Source: Nocardia bhagyanarayanae (GTDB taxonomy: Bacteria; Actinomycetota; Actinomycetes; Mycobacteriales; Mycobacteriaceae). Taken from it: a stretch of 64,000 nucleotides of DNA. The DNA lies in contig NZ_VFPG01000001.1 of NCBI RefSeq assembly GCF_006716565.1, forward strand, positions 744,001-808,000. The letters are read 5' to 3'. The first letter of the stretch is position 1. Each line of letters starts with the position of its first letter. Under the pieces are notes generated by a model. That model was not told the DNA's origin and did no database searches. It was given only the letters and a program-made list of their open reading frames with translations. The translations under genes and the position numbers were made by a program. Positions 7,999 through 17,391 of this stretch are shown piece by piece.

Positions 7999-9075
7999 TC
8001 AGAACCGCGGGTGCTCGCCGAGCAGCACGGCGCGGGCGGCGTCGGATTCCTTGGCCTTCTTCACGGTGCCGAGGGTCCAGCACTCGATGTGCCGGGCGGT
8101 GAGCACCGCGAGGGCGCGGTCGACGTCTTCCGGAGCGACGACGGCGACCATGCCGACGCCCATGTTGAACGTCTTCTCCATCTCGGCGCGCTCCACCCGG
8201 CCGCGCTGGGCGATCATCTTGAACACCGGCGCCGGGTTCCAGGTGCCGCGGTCCAGCTCGGCCACCATGCCCGCCGGGATGACGCGGGCCAGGTTCGCCG
8301 CGAGTCCACCACCGGTCACGTGCGAGAAGGTGCGCACATCGGTCTCGGCGACCAGCGCGAGGCAGTCCTTGGCGTAGATCCGGGTCGGCTCGAGCAGCTC
8401 CTCACCGAGGGTGCGGCCGAACTCCTCCACGTGCCCGGTCAGCGACATCCGATCGATGTCGAGCAGGACCTTGCGCGCCAGGCTGTAACCGTTGGAGTGC
8501 AGACCCGACGAACCCATCGCGATCACCACGTCGCCGGGACGCACCCGATCCGGGCCGAGCACCGCGTCGGCCTCGACCACGCCAACGCCGGTCGCGGACA
8601 GGTCGTAGTCGTCGGGATCCATCAGACCCGGGTGCTCCGCGGTCTCGCCGCCGAGCAGCGCGCAGCCCGCGCGCACGCAGCCCTCGGCGATACCGGAGAC
8701 CAGCTCGGCGACCTTTTCCGGGACGACCTTGCCGATGGCGATGTAGTCCTGCAGGAACAGCGGCTCGGCGCCGCAGACGACCAGGTCGTCGACGACCATG
8801 GCGACCAGGTCGAGACCGACGGTGTCGTGCTTGTCCATCGCCTGCGCGACCGCGATCTTGGTGCCGACGCCGTCGGTGGAGGCGGCAAGCAGCGGCTCAC
8901 GGTAGCCGCCCTTGAGCGCGAACAATCCGGCGAAGCCGCCCAGCCCACCCTGGACCTCGGGACGGGTGGCCTTCTTCGCCAATGGCCCGAACAACTTGAC
9001 TGCGCGGTCACCTGCCTCGATGTCCACGCCTGCCGCGGCGTACGAGGCACCACCAGTGGGGGTCTGTTCAGTCAT
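7999..9075 (-). CDS. purM: Phosphoribosylformylglycinamidine cyclo-ligase (AIR synthetase)
   Basis: PurM closes FGAM to aminoimidazole ribotide with ATP, the fifth step of purine synthesis, in the cytoplasm. The protein is about 358 residues. Recognisable family parts are SYAAAGVDIEAGD at the N-terminus, the STDGVGTK ATP/Mg motif near residue 66, DLVAMVVDDLVVCGAEPLF near 92, and HVTGGGLAANLARVIP near 260. ATG at 9075 is preferred to a TTG at 9093 because the family starts close to SYAAAGVD; GGAG lies 12 bases before the ATG. It is the minus-strand neighbour of purF across the ABC operon. Confidence 0.96.
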   Translation of the reverse strand: MTEQTPTGGASYAAAGVDIEAGDRAVKLFGPLAKKATRPEVQGGLGGFAGLFALKGGYREPLLAASTDGVGTKIAVAQAMDKHDTVGLDLVAMVVDDLVVCGAEPLFLQDYIAIGKVVPEKVAELVSGIAEGCVRAGCALLGGETAEHPGLMDPDDYDLSATGVGVVEADAVLGPDRVRPGDVVIAMGSSGLHSNGYSLARKVLLDIDRMSLTGHVEEFGRTLGEELLEPTRIYAKDCLALVAETDVRTFSHVTGGGLAANLARVIPAGMVAELDRGTWNPAPVFKMIAQRGRVERAEMEKTFNMGVGMVAVVAPEDVDRALAVLTARHIECWTLGTVKKAKESDAARAVLLGEHPRF

Positions 9076-9128
9076 TTTCGGGGAAAGCTCCAAACCGAAT
9101 CGGCGGATAGATGCCTGCTCACGCTACT

Positions 9129-9198
9129 TCATCCGCCTCTCCGCGTTTCTTGCCGGTCGTCGGTGCTCATCCGCCTCTCCGCGTTTCTCGCCGGTCGT
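9129..9198. repeat. Two 32-bp direct repeats upstream of purM
   Basis: The 32-base unit beginning TCATCCGCCTCTCCGCG occurs at 9129-9160 and 9167-9198 with one mismatch, a 38-base period. The repeats are 54 bases or more upstream of the purM start, in the 328-base gap (9076-9403) between purM and the ABC operon end; no gene is seen in that gap. They could be paired regulator sites or a simple tandem duplication. Confidence 0.7.
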
Positions 9199-9403
9199 AG
9201 GCGCCGCGAGACGGTGACGCCGGGCCGGCGGTTTGGTGGGGGCGAGTTCTGGGCGTACCCGACGAGTTACCCGGATCCTCGCGAAATCAGTTGTCACGTC
9301 TCGATCCTGTTCACTGCTGATCATTCTGCCTGGTTCGCGGGGAAAAAGAGCGGGTGTTCGGATCGAATCGAGAGCGTACGGTGCGGCTTTGGTGACCGTT
9401 GGC

Positions 9404-12016
9404 TCACGCCTTGGGCTCCGTGGCGAACAGGGTCGCGGCCTCGGCGCGGCGTCGGCGTTGTTCGATCGGGTCCGGTACCGGGACGGCGGCGACCAAGCGG
9501 CGGGTGTACTCCTCGCGGGGGTTTCGCAGGATCGCGTCGCGGTCGCCCTGTTCGACCACCGCGCCGTCGCGGAGTACCACGATGCGGTCGGCCAGTTGGT
9601 CGACGACGGCGAGGTCGTGGCTGATGAACAGGCATGCCCAGCCGCATTCACGCTGGAGTTGGGCGAACAACTCGAGGACGGCGGCCTGCACCGAGACGTC
9701 CAGCGCGCTGGTCGGTTCGTCGGCGACGAGCAGGTCCGGGTCCAGTGCGAGCGCCCGCGCCAGGCTGGCCCGCTGGCGTTGGCCGCCGGACAGCTCGTGC
9801 GGGTAGCGGCGCTCCACACCCGCGGGCAGGCGGACGTCGTCGAGCAGCGAGCGCACCTTGGCGCGAATCGCCTCGGACTTGCCGACCTTGTGCACGATCA
9901 GCGGTTCCGCGACGCAATCGCCCACGGTCATCCGGGGATTCAGCGAGCTGGCCGGATCCTGGAACACGAAACCGAACCGCCGCCGAATCGGCCGCAACCG
10001 CCGCTGCGAGAGACCCGCGATGTCCTGGCCTCGCACCCGCACCGCCCCGGAAGTCGGCCGCTGCAACGCAGCGACACATCGCCCGATGGTCGACTTCCCG
10101 GAACCCGACTCCCCCACCAGCCCCACCGTCTCCCCCGCGGCGATACTCAGACTCACCCCGTCCACCGCTCGGAACCGCGGGCGGCCGATGGGTCCGGGGA
10201 ACTCGACGACAAGATCGCACACCTCGAGCACCGGCGCCCGCTCACCGAGTACTTCCGCCGCGACCCCGGCACCTCCTCGAGCCTCGCCTCTCGAAGCCGT
10301 CGCGCCGCCTGCCCCAGGGGCGACACCAGCCGCGGCGTCGCCACCAGCAGCCGCCCCAGCATCAGCGGCGAGCCCAGCGCCCGCGAAGGCACCATTTCCA
10401 GCTCCTGCGGCAGGCTCGCCACCAGCGGTGGTCGCACCGACGGCAGGGTCGCCACCAGCGGCAGGCGCAGCCCCAACGGCAGGCGCAGCCCCGGCGACAG
10501 GGGCAGGCACAGCCCCGGCGCCGGCCTCGCCACCAGCGGCGGTCGCACCGACGGCAGGGTCGCCACCCACAGCCGTCCCGCCGCCGTCGTCGGTCCCAGC
10601 ACCAGCACCAGCCTCACCACCAGCGGCAGGCGCACCGACGGCAGGGTCGCCACCCGCAGCCGTCCCGCCGCCGTCGTCGGTCCCAGCACCAGCCTCGCCA
10701 CCAGCAGCAGACGCAGCCCCGGCGTCGGCGCCAGCCTCGCCACCAGCGGCGGTCGCACCAACGGCAGGGTCGCCACCCGCAGCCGTCCCGCCGCCGCGGT
10801 CGGCCCCAGCACCAGCACCAGCCTCGCCACCAGCGGCAGGCGCAGCCCCGGCGTCGGCGCCAGCCTCGCCACCAGCGGCGGTCGCACCAACGGCAGGGTC
10901 GCCACCCGCAGCCGTCCCGCCGCCGTCGTCGGTCCCAGCACCAGCCTCGCCACCAGCGGCAGGCGCAGCCCCGGCCTCGCTACCAGCGGCGGTCGCAGCG
11001 GCAGGTTTGCCACCTGCCGCGGCACCGGCTTCGGCGCCGGCGGCAGACCCGGTGAGCGAGGCGCTCGCATCTGGTCCGCCCGCTTTCGGATGCGAACCGA
11101 CCCGCGGGCCGTCGGCTGCGGACGGCGCGGCGGCGGTCTCGGTGTCGGCGCCGGTGGCCGCTGCCGCCGAATCCGGGTCCCCGTGGGTCCGCGTCGGACT
11201 GGCACGCCGCGCGCCCAGGTGGGGCACCGCGGCGAGGAGTGCGCGGGTGTAGTCGGCCTTCGGCCGTGCGAACAGGTCCTCGACGGGCGCCTGTTCGACG
11301 ACCCGGCCCTCGCGCATCACCACGACGCGGTCCGCGAGGTCCGCCACGACGCCCATGTTGTGGGTGATGAGGACGATCGCGCTGCCGATGCGGTCGCGCA
11401 GGTCGCGAAGCAGGTTCAAGATCTCGGCCTGCACGGTGACGTCCAGCGCCGTGGTCGGCTCGTCGGCGATGATCACCTTGGGCTCGCAGGCGATGGCGAT
11501 CGCGATCACCACGCGCTGCTTCTGCCCGCCGGAGAGCTGGTGCGGGTAGTAGTCGACGCGGTGTTCGGGATCGGGCAGACCCACGAGCCGCAGCAGTTCC
11601 ACGGCGCGCTCCTTGGCCGCCTTGCGCGACAGATCGTTGTGCGCCCGCAGCGCCTCGGCGATCTGGAAACCGACGGTGAACAGCGGATCCAGCGCCAAAC
11701 CCGGTTCCTGGAACACCATGGAGATCGCACCGCCGCGCAGCGCGGTGAGCTGGCGTTCGGACATCCCGGTGACCTGCCGCGCGCCGAGCGTCACCAGACC
11801 GCGGACCCGCGCGGTGGACGGGAGCAGCCCCATCGCCGTCCGCGAACTGACCGACTTGCCCGAGCCCGACTCCCCCACGATGGCGAGCACCTCGCCGGGG
11901 AACACCTCGTACGACACGTCGGTCACCGCGTGCACCGGACCCGCGTCGGTGGCGAAGGTGACCGACAGTGCGTCGATGGACAGCGCGGGCCGCCGCTCCT
12001 CGGCTACATCAGGCAT
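9404..12016 (-). CDS. Fused double ATP-binding subunit of a peptide/nickel-type ABC importer
   Basis: An 870-residue protein containing two DppD/DppF-type ATPases in one chain. The first (about residues 1-270) has GESGSGKS, LSGGQKQR and VIIADEPTTALD; the second (about 597-870) has GESGSGKST, LSGGQRQR and LLVADEPTSALD, so both nucleotide sites look intact. Between them is an unusually long linker of about 330 residues made almost only of Ala, Gly, Asp, Glu, Thr and Pro in tandem repeats; family fusions normally have a short linker. ATG at 12016 has GGAGGG upstream and overlaps the permease stop by 8 bases, so it is the last gene of the lipoprotein-permease-permease-ATPase operon. The substrate (peptide, nickel or other) cannot be told. 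Confidence 0.92.
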   Translation of the reverse strand: MPDVAEERRPALSIDALSVTFATDAGPVHAVTDVSYEVFPGEVLAIVGESGSGKSVSSRTAMGLLPSTARVRGLVTLGARQVTGMSERQLTALRGGAISMVFQEPGLALDPLFTVGFQIAEALRAHNDLSRKAAKERAVELLRLVGLPDPEHRVDYYPHQLSGGQKQRVVIAIAIACEPKVIIADEPTTALDVTVQAEILNLLRDLRDRIGSAIVLITHNMGVVADLADRVVVMREGRVVEQAPVEDLFARPKADYTRALLAAVPHLGARRASPTRTHGDPDSAAAATGADTETAAAPSAADGPRVGSHPKAGGPDASASLTGSAAGAEAGAAAGGKPAAATAAGSEAGAAPAAGGEAGAGTDDGGGTAAGGDPAVGATAAGGEAGADAGAAPAAGGEAGAGAGADRGGGTAAGGDPAVGATAAGGEAGADAGAASAAGGEAGAGTDDGGGTAAGGDPAVGAPAAGGEAGAGAGTDDGGGTAVGGDPAVGATAAGGEAGAGAVPAPVAGAAPAVGAAPAAGGDPAVGATTAGGEPAAGAGNGAFAGAGLAADAGAAAGGDAAAGVAPGAGGATASRGEARGGAGVAAEVLGERAPVLEVCDLVVEFPGPIGRPRFRAVDGVSLSIAAGETVGLVGESGSGKSTIGRCVAALQRPTSGAVRVRGQDIAGLSQRRLRPIRRRFGFVFQDPASSLNPRMTVGDCVAEPLIVHKVGKSEAIRAKVRSLLDDVRLPAGVERRYPHELSGGQRQRASLARALALDPDLLVADEPTSALDVSVQAAVLELFAQLQRECGWACLFISHDLAVVDQLADRIVVLRDGAVVEQGDRDAILRNPREEYTRRLVAAVPVPDPIEQRRRRAEAATLFATEPKA
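10400..11040. repeat. Minisatellite-like tandem repeats encoding the ATPase linker
   Basis: Units of roughly 125-135 bases recur here, recognisable on the plus strand by CCACCAGCGGCGGTCGCAC followed by AACGGCAGGGTCGCCACC. In protein they give blocks such as AAGGDPAVGATAAGGEAG separated by DDGGG or DRGGG. Copies differ in unit number and by small in-frame changes, so the array has expanded without breaking the frame. Confidence 0.8.
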
Positions 12017-13388
12017 GACCGCCCTCCCGTCTACTCGAAACGTTGTCTCCCGCAACCTGTTCGGCACTGCCCTTCGGTACCACCGGATCGCCGTCCGGCG
12101 CAGCTCCCGCACCCTCATCCGCCTCCACCGGATCGCCGTCGGGCGCGTGTCCGGCATCGCCATCCGACCCCACCAAATCGTGGCCGGGGACGGATCCGGC
12201 ATCGCCGTCCGGCACCACCGAAACACCCTCCGGCACAGACTCCGTACCACCATCCGACCGCACCGGAGCGCTGTCTGGTGCGGATCCGGCACCGCCATCC
12301 GACTCCACCGAACGGCCGTCCGGTGCGGATAGGGCTCCGTCGACGGCCGGATCGACGTCAGATCCGTCCTCCGCGACCGGCATCTCCGGCTCTCCGGTCG
12401 CGCCGACCACCACATCGCTGCCCACCGCGACCGGCGCCGCCGTGCGCCGGGTGCGCAGCAGCGGATTGAGCACCTCGTTCAAGCTCTCGCCGACCAGCGT
12501 CATCCCGAGCACCACGAGCACGATGGCGGTGCCGGGGAAGACCGCCGTCCACCAGATGCCGTTGGACACCGCAGCCAGCGATTTGTTCAGGTCGAACCCC
12601 CACTCCGCCGCCTGGGTGGACTCGATGCCGAAACCGAGGAAGCCGAGGCCGGCGAGGGTCAGGATCGCCTCGGCGCCGTTCAGCGTGACGATCACCGGCA
12701 GCGACTGGGTGACGTTGGCGAGAATGTGCCGGAACAGGATTCGCACCGTCGACGCGCCGGTGACCCGCGCGGCGTCCACGTACGGCTCCTGCTTCACCGC
12801 GACGGTGGCATTGCGCACCACCCTGAAGTACTGCGGCACGAAGATGGTCGTGATCGCCACGGCCGCGGAGAGCACACCGCCGAACCCGCTGGACTCGCCG
12901 CCGGAGACCACGATGGATACCACGATCGCCAGCAGCAGTGTCGGAAACGCGTACAGCGCGTCCATGACGGTCACCAGCACCCGGTCCAGCCAGCGACCCA
13001 CGTACCCGGAGACCAGCCCGAGCGGCACACCGACGAAGAGCGAGAGCACCAGCGACACCACGATCACCCACAGCGCCGTCCGCGCACCGTAGAGCACCCG
13101 GGAGAACACGTCCTCCTGCGCGACGGTGGTGCCGAACCAGTGCTGCGCCGACGGCGGTTGGTACTGGCCGAAACCCACGCCGTTCTCGGTGGTCTGGGCC
13201 AGCCCGTAGGGCGCGAGCAAGGGCGCGAACAGCGCGACGAAGAGGAATCCCGCGATCAACACCAAGCCGAGAATCAGCGTGACGCGCTGCATGCCCGCGG
13301 TCATCGAGAACAGCCGCAGGCCGAACCGGCCCCGGCGACTCGGCGCCAGGACCGCGGTGGGTTCGGTCACCAATTCCGGTGCGGTCAT
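12009..13388 (-). CDS. ABC importer permease, DppC-like, with acidic repeat tail
   Basis: A 459-residue inner-membrane permease of the DppC/OppC type. It has one N-terminal transmembrane segment (about residues 30-60), the HWFGTTVAQEDVFSRVLYGAR stretch typical of the family split by the first periplasmic loop, and the EAA-type cytoplasmic loop near residues 190-215 (DAARVTGAS). The normal protein would end near residue 325. Here it continues with about 130 hydrophilic residues rich in Asp, Gly, Ser and Pro, in repeats such as SVPDGDAG. ATG at 13388 overlaps the stop of the upstream permease by one base (TGATG). Confidence 0.9.
   Translation of the reverse strand: MTAPELVTEPTAVLAPSRRGRFGLRLFSMTAGMQRVTLILGLVLIAGFLFVALFAPLLAPYGLAQTTENGVGFGQYQPPSAQHWFGTTVAQEDVFSRVLYGARTALWVIVVSLVLSLFVGVPLGLVSGYVGRWLDRVLVTVMDALYAFPTLLLAIVVSIVVSGGESSGFGGVLSAAVAITTIFVPQYFRVVRNATVAVKQEPYVDAARVTGASTVRILFRHILANVTQSLPVIVTLNGAEAILTLAGLGFLGFGIESTQAAEWGFDLNKSLAAVSNGIWWTAVFPGTAIVLVVLGMTLVGESLNEVLNPLLRTRRTAAPVAVGSDVVVGATGEPEMPVAEDGSDVDPAVDGALSAPDGRSVESDGGAGSAPDSAPVRSDGGTESVPEGVSVVPDGDAGSVPGHDLVGSDGDAGHAPDGDPVEADEGAGAAPDGDPVVPKGSAEQVAGDNVSSRREGGHA
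12050..12350. repeat. Degenerate repeats coding the permease C-terminal tail
   Basis: Blocks of about 45-60 bases encode variations of PDGDPVxSDGDAG at the C-terminus of the DppC-like permease. They are in frame and on the same strand as the gene. Together with the ATPase linker they show that repeat expansion has affected two neighbouring genes of one operon. Confidence 0.6.
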
Positions 13389-14497
13389 CAGAACCTCACC
13401 CTCGGATCGATCAGTGCCACAAGGGCATCCACCACGAAACTCATCACGGCGACGACCAGCGCGATGAACGCGACGATGCCCTGCACCGCCATGAAGTCGC
13501 GGGCCTTGAGATATTCCGCGAGCTCGAAGCCGAGACCCTTCCACTCGAAGGTCATCTCGGTGAGCACCGCGCCGCCGAGCATCATGGCGATGTACATGCC
13601 CATCACCGTGACGATCGGAATCATCGCGTTGCGCACCGCATGCCGGCCGGTCACCACCCGCGCGGACAGCCCGCGTGCCCGCGCCGCGTCGACGTAGTCG
13701 CTGCGCAGGGTCTGGATGAGGTTGATCCGCACCAGCCGCAGGAACACCCCGGCGGTCAGCAGGCCGAGCGCGATCGCGGGCAGCACCGCGTGTTTCAGCA
13801 CGTCGAGCAGATAGGCGTTGTCGCCGTACAGGATCGCGTCGACCACCATGATGTTGGTCTTCGGCGAGACGTGCTGTAGCCGCAATTCGACGTCGGCGCT
13901 GGCCCGTCCGGAGACCGGCAACCAGCCGAGCCGCACCGCGAACAACAGCTTGAGCAGCAGCCCGACGAAGAACACCGGTGCCGCGTAGGCCAGGATGGCG
14001 AATAGCCGCAGCGCGGCGTCGCTCGCCGAATCGCGGTGGGTGGCAGCGTATCTGCCGAGCGGGACGCCGATCGCGAAGGCGACGAGCAGCGCCCAGCACA
14101 CCAGTTCCAGCGTGGCCGCGCCGCGGGTGGCGATGATGTCGGCGACCATCCGGTGGTCCTGGGTCTGCCCGAAGTCGCCGCGCGCGAGGCCGGACAGATA
14201 TTCCCAGTACTGCGCCAGGATCGGCCGGTTCAGTCCGGCCGCCTCGCGCCGCTGCTCGATCTGGTCCGGTGGCAGCCGCCCGCCCAGCGCGGCTTCGATC
14301 GGATCGCCGATCACCCGCATCATGAAGAACACGGCGGTCACCAGGATCCAGGCCGTCACCGGGATGAGCAGCAGCCGGACCCCCAGGTATCTGGCCAGAG
14401 CGAGCCCGCGCGAATCCCCGCTCGCCGCCCGCGTGGGCAGCGCGAACCGCCGGGCCCGCGGCGCGATCGCCGCGGGCCCGGTCCCCTCCGACTTCAC
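13388..14497 (-). CDS. ABC importer permease, DppB-like
   Basis: A 369-residue DppB/OppB-type permease. After a charged N-terminus of about 35 residues come the family segments: RLLLIPVTAWILVTAVFF (first helix), GLNRPILAQYWEYLSGLARGDFGQ (periplasmic loop), and the cytoplasmic coupling loop with DYVDAARARGLS near residue 270. The C-terminus VALIDPRVRF is typical. GTG at 14497 overlaps the TGA of the lipoprotein gene (GTGA), so synthesis is coupled. It pairs with the DppC-like permease to form the membrane pore. Confidence 0.92.
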   Translation of the reverse strand: MKSEGTGPAAIAPRARRFALPTRAASGDSRGLALARYLGVRLLLIPVTAWILVTAVFFMMRVIGDPIEAALGGRLPPDQIEQRREAAGLNRPILAQYWEYLSGLARGDFGQTQDHRMVADIIATRGAATLELVCWALLVAFAIGVPLGRYAATHRDSASDAALRLFAILAYAAPVFFVGLLLKLLFAVRLGWLPVSGRASADVELRLQHVSPKTNIMVVDAILYGDNAYLLDVLKHAVLPAIALGLLTAGVFLRLVRINLIQTLRSDYVDAARARGLSARVVTGRHAVRNAMIPIVTVMGMYIAMMLGGAVLTEMTFEWKGLGFELAEYLKARDFMAVQGIVAFIALVVAVMSFVVDALVALIDPRVRF

Positions 14498-16113
14498 TTG
14501 CTCAGAACCGTGTAGCGGAACTTGAACGACAGGTCCAGCGTCTGCTCCATACCCTGGACGTCCTTGCCCGCGACGCCGATCTGCTTGCCCGACAACAGCG
14601 GAACGATCGGCAGGAAGTTCTGCGCCAGGTCGCGCTGCACCTGCTGGATCTGCTGGAGCCTGCGGTCCTTGTCCGGCTGGGTCGCCTCACCGACCAGCTG
14701 CGCGGTGATACCGGGATCCTCGAAGTGCGACTGCAGGAAGTTGTTCGGCCCGAAGAACGGCGAGAGGTAGTTGTCCGGGTCCGGGAAGTCGGGGAACCAA
14801 CCGAACTGGTACAGCGGGTAGGCGTCGCGCGCCCGTTCCCGTTGGTAGCTCACCCATTCCGTGGATTGCAGGTTCACCCGGAACAGACCCGTGCCCTCCA
14901 GCTGCGTCTTGATCGCCTTGTATTCCTCGGCGCTGCTGGAGCCGTAGTGGTCGGGGTTGTACTGGAGGTTGAGCTCCACCGGGGTCGCGACGCCCGCGTC
15001 GGCGAGGAACTTCGCGGCCGCGTCCTTGTTCGGACCCGCGCCGTAGATGTCCTTGAACGGTTCCGCCGCGCCCGGAATGCCCTGCGGGACGGACGAATAC
15101 GCGGGCACATAGGTGTCCTTGTAGACGTCGCGAGCGAGCGCGGTCCGGTCCAGAGACGACGCGAACGCCTTGCGCACCGCCAGCTTCTGCTCCGGCGTGC
15201 CGCCGGGCATGGTGTTCATGTTGAAGACGATGTAGCGCAGCTCGCCGCCGGGACCGTCGAGCACCTTCACCTTGTCGCTGGCGCGCAGGCCCTCGATGTC
15301 GGTCGGCGTCAGCGAGCGGTAGCCCGCGTCGATCGCGCCGCTCTGCAGATCCAGCTTCAGGTTGTCTGTGGTGGCGTAGTACTTGGCGGAGATCCGCGGG
15401 GTCTTCGGGGTGCCGAGAATGCCGCGGTACTCCGGATACGCCTGGTACTCGACGAGTTTGTTCTTGTCGTAGCTGGTGATCGTGTACGGGCCGGAGTAAC
15501 CCTTGGCGCGCACCACGTCCTCGTCGGCCATCACCTTGTCGGCGGGGAAAACCCGCTCGTCCACGATCGGCCCCGCCTGCGTGGGCAGGATGGCCGGGAA
15601 GGTCTGGTCGTTGGCGACCTTCAGCGTGAAGGCGACCGTGCGCTCGTCGACCACATCGGTCTTCTCGAGATTGCCGAGCAGCGAGGCCGGACCGTTCGGG
15701 TCGTTGATGCCGAGCATGCGATCGAAGGAGAACTTGACGCTGTTGGCGGTCAACGGGTTTCCGTTGGCGAACTTCAATCCCGCCTGCAAGGTACAGGTGT
15801 AGACCGTCGGCGTGGTGAACTCGCACTTCTCGGCGGCATCCGGTTTCGGGGTCGGGTCGCCGGGCGCGAAATTCAGCAGGTACTGGTAGATCTGCGTCTC
15901 GGCGACCAGCGATCCGTTGTCGTAGGCGGCGGCCGGATCCAGCGAGAAGATCTTGTCGGTGGTGCCGACGATCAACCCGTCGCCGTCACCGCCCTCACCC
16001 GTCCGTCCGGATCCGCAACCCGCGAGCACCGATGCGATTAGCGCCACGAGCCCCACGGCCGCAATGCCTTTCGCCCGTCTACGCCCGCCCGGCGTCCTCG
16101 AAACCCTCATCAT
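14494..16113 (-). CDS. Extracellular substrate-binding lipoprotein (SBP family 5)
   Basis: A 539-residue family-5 solute-binding protein for peptides, nickel or similar ligands. The N-terminus has Arg residues, a hydrophobic stretch and the lipobox SVLAGC near residue 33, so it should be lipid-anchored outside the membrane. Family blocks are FSLDPAAAYDNGS (about 56-68), LTANSVKFSFDRM (about 122-134) and VRKAFASSLDRTALARDV (about 310-327). ATG at 16113 is followed directly by a second ATG. It is the first gene of the importer operon. Lipobox and domain are seen; the ligand is not predictable. Confidence 0.93.
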   Translation of the reverse strand: MMRVSRTPGGRRRAKGIAAVGLVALIASVLAGCGSGRTGEGGDGDGLIVGTTDKIFSLDPAAAYDNGSLVAETQIYQYLLNFAPGDPTPKPDAAEKCEFTTPTVYTCTLQAGLKFANGNPLTANSVKFSFDRMLGINDPNGPASLLGNLEKTDVVDERTVAFTLKVANDQTFPAILPTQAGPIVDERVFPADKVMADEDVVRAKGYSGPYTITSYDKNKLVEYQAYPEYRGILGTPKTPRISAKYYATTDNLKLDLQSGAIDAGYRSLTPTDIEGLRASDKVKVLDGPGGELRYIVFNMNTMPGGTPEQKLAVRKAFASSLDRTALARDVYKDTYVPAYSSVPQGIPGAAEPFKDIYGAGPNKDAAAKFLADAGVATPVELNLQYNPDHYGSSSAEEYKAIKTQLEGTGLFRVNLQSTEWVSYQRERARDAYPLYQFGWFPDFPDPDNYLSPFFGPNNFLQSHFEDPGITAQLVGEATQPDKDRRLQQIQQVQRDLAQNFLPIVPLLSGKQIGVAGKDVQGMEQTLDLSFKFRYTVLSK

Positions 16114-16496
16114 CCGGCCCCACTTCTTCGAGCGCGCCGCACCGCGATACCTGGATCACAGGCCCGGTCCGGACGCGGTGAACTTTCGATATAGCTGGCG
16201 ACCGTACCCACGAACCATTTCCGGCACATTGCGTTTTCAAAGAAAAATCACCGGGCTGTTATCGCCTGTTGCGAACCATGCACGGTCGCACCGGCATCGC
16301 CCGGTCAAATGTCCAGGTACGCGGAAAGATCGAGTTCGCGGCGTCTCGAGCAGGCCAAGTCACGCCCACGGACAGCGTTGTGGCGGTACCCATTTCGGCT
16401 GTTCGCCAAACCACGAAGCGCCAGCCCATCGCTCGGCCGGTCCATCGAGCGGCCGGACCACCAACCGGGCCAGACCAGCGAACCGGCCAACCCGCC

Positions 16497-16692
16497 GAGC
16501 GGCCAACCCACCGAGCGGCCGCACCACCGAGCGGCCAGACCAGCGACCAGCCAACCCGCCAAGCGGCCAACCCACCGAGCGGCCGAACCACCAACCGGCC
16601 AACCTGCCGAGCGGCCAACCCACCGAGCGGCCGCACCACCAACCGGCCAACCTGCCGAGCGGCCAACCCACCGAGCGGCCAATCCGCCAGGC
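16497..16692. repeat. About four degenerate 48-bp tandem repeats
   Basis: The unit starting AACCGGCCAACCTGCCGAGC recurs at 16593 and 16641 with a 48-base period, with weaker copies beginning near 16497 and 16545. Spacerless tandem arrangement and degenerate copies argue against CRISPR. Confidence 0.7.
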
Positions 16693-17079
16693 CGGACCAT
16701 CAAGCGCGGCCGGACCACCCAGCGGCCGAACTACCCAGCGGCCGAACCACCACCGCCCGCGGAGCGGTCTTGACCGCCAACCGGCCAGATCGGCCACCGG
16801 CCCGCGGAGCGGTCCTGACCACCAACCGGCCCGGCCAGACCGGCGACCGGCGCACCCGCCGAGCAGTCGAACAAGCGGACACCCCATCGCTGCGCTCCCC
16901 GCATGGGATAGCAGACGATGCGCCGGGGCTACGTCGCGCCGAGGCCGCGCGGGCCGCGAACCGACAGCGCGCTCGCCGAGAACCTCGCGCCGTCCCCCCA
17001 ACGATCGACGCCAGCAGCTCCGGATCATTGCCGCCGCAACGGAATTCGGCACCAAACCAGACGGGCTTCGGCAAAGGCA

Positions 17080-17349
<270 letters not shown>

Positions 17350-17391
17350 CTCGATCGTCGAGCTCGCCGATCATCTCCCGCGCCGAGCGCC

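Noticed and set aside
9233..12469. A long plus-strand frame of over 1,000 codons
   Set aside because: Antisense to the fused ABC ATPase; its Ser/Arg/Thr repeats mirror the linker repeats of the real gene.
16497..16692. Repeats resembling a CRISPR array
   Set aside because: Copies are directly tandem, degenerate and without unique spacers, and no cas gene is near.
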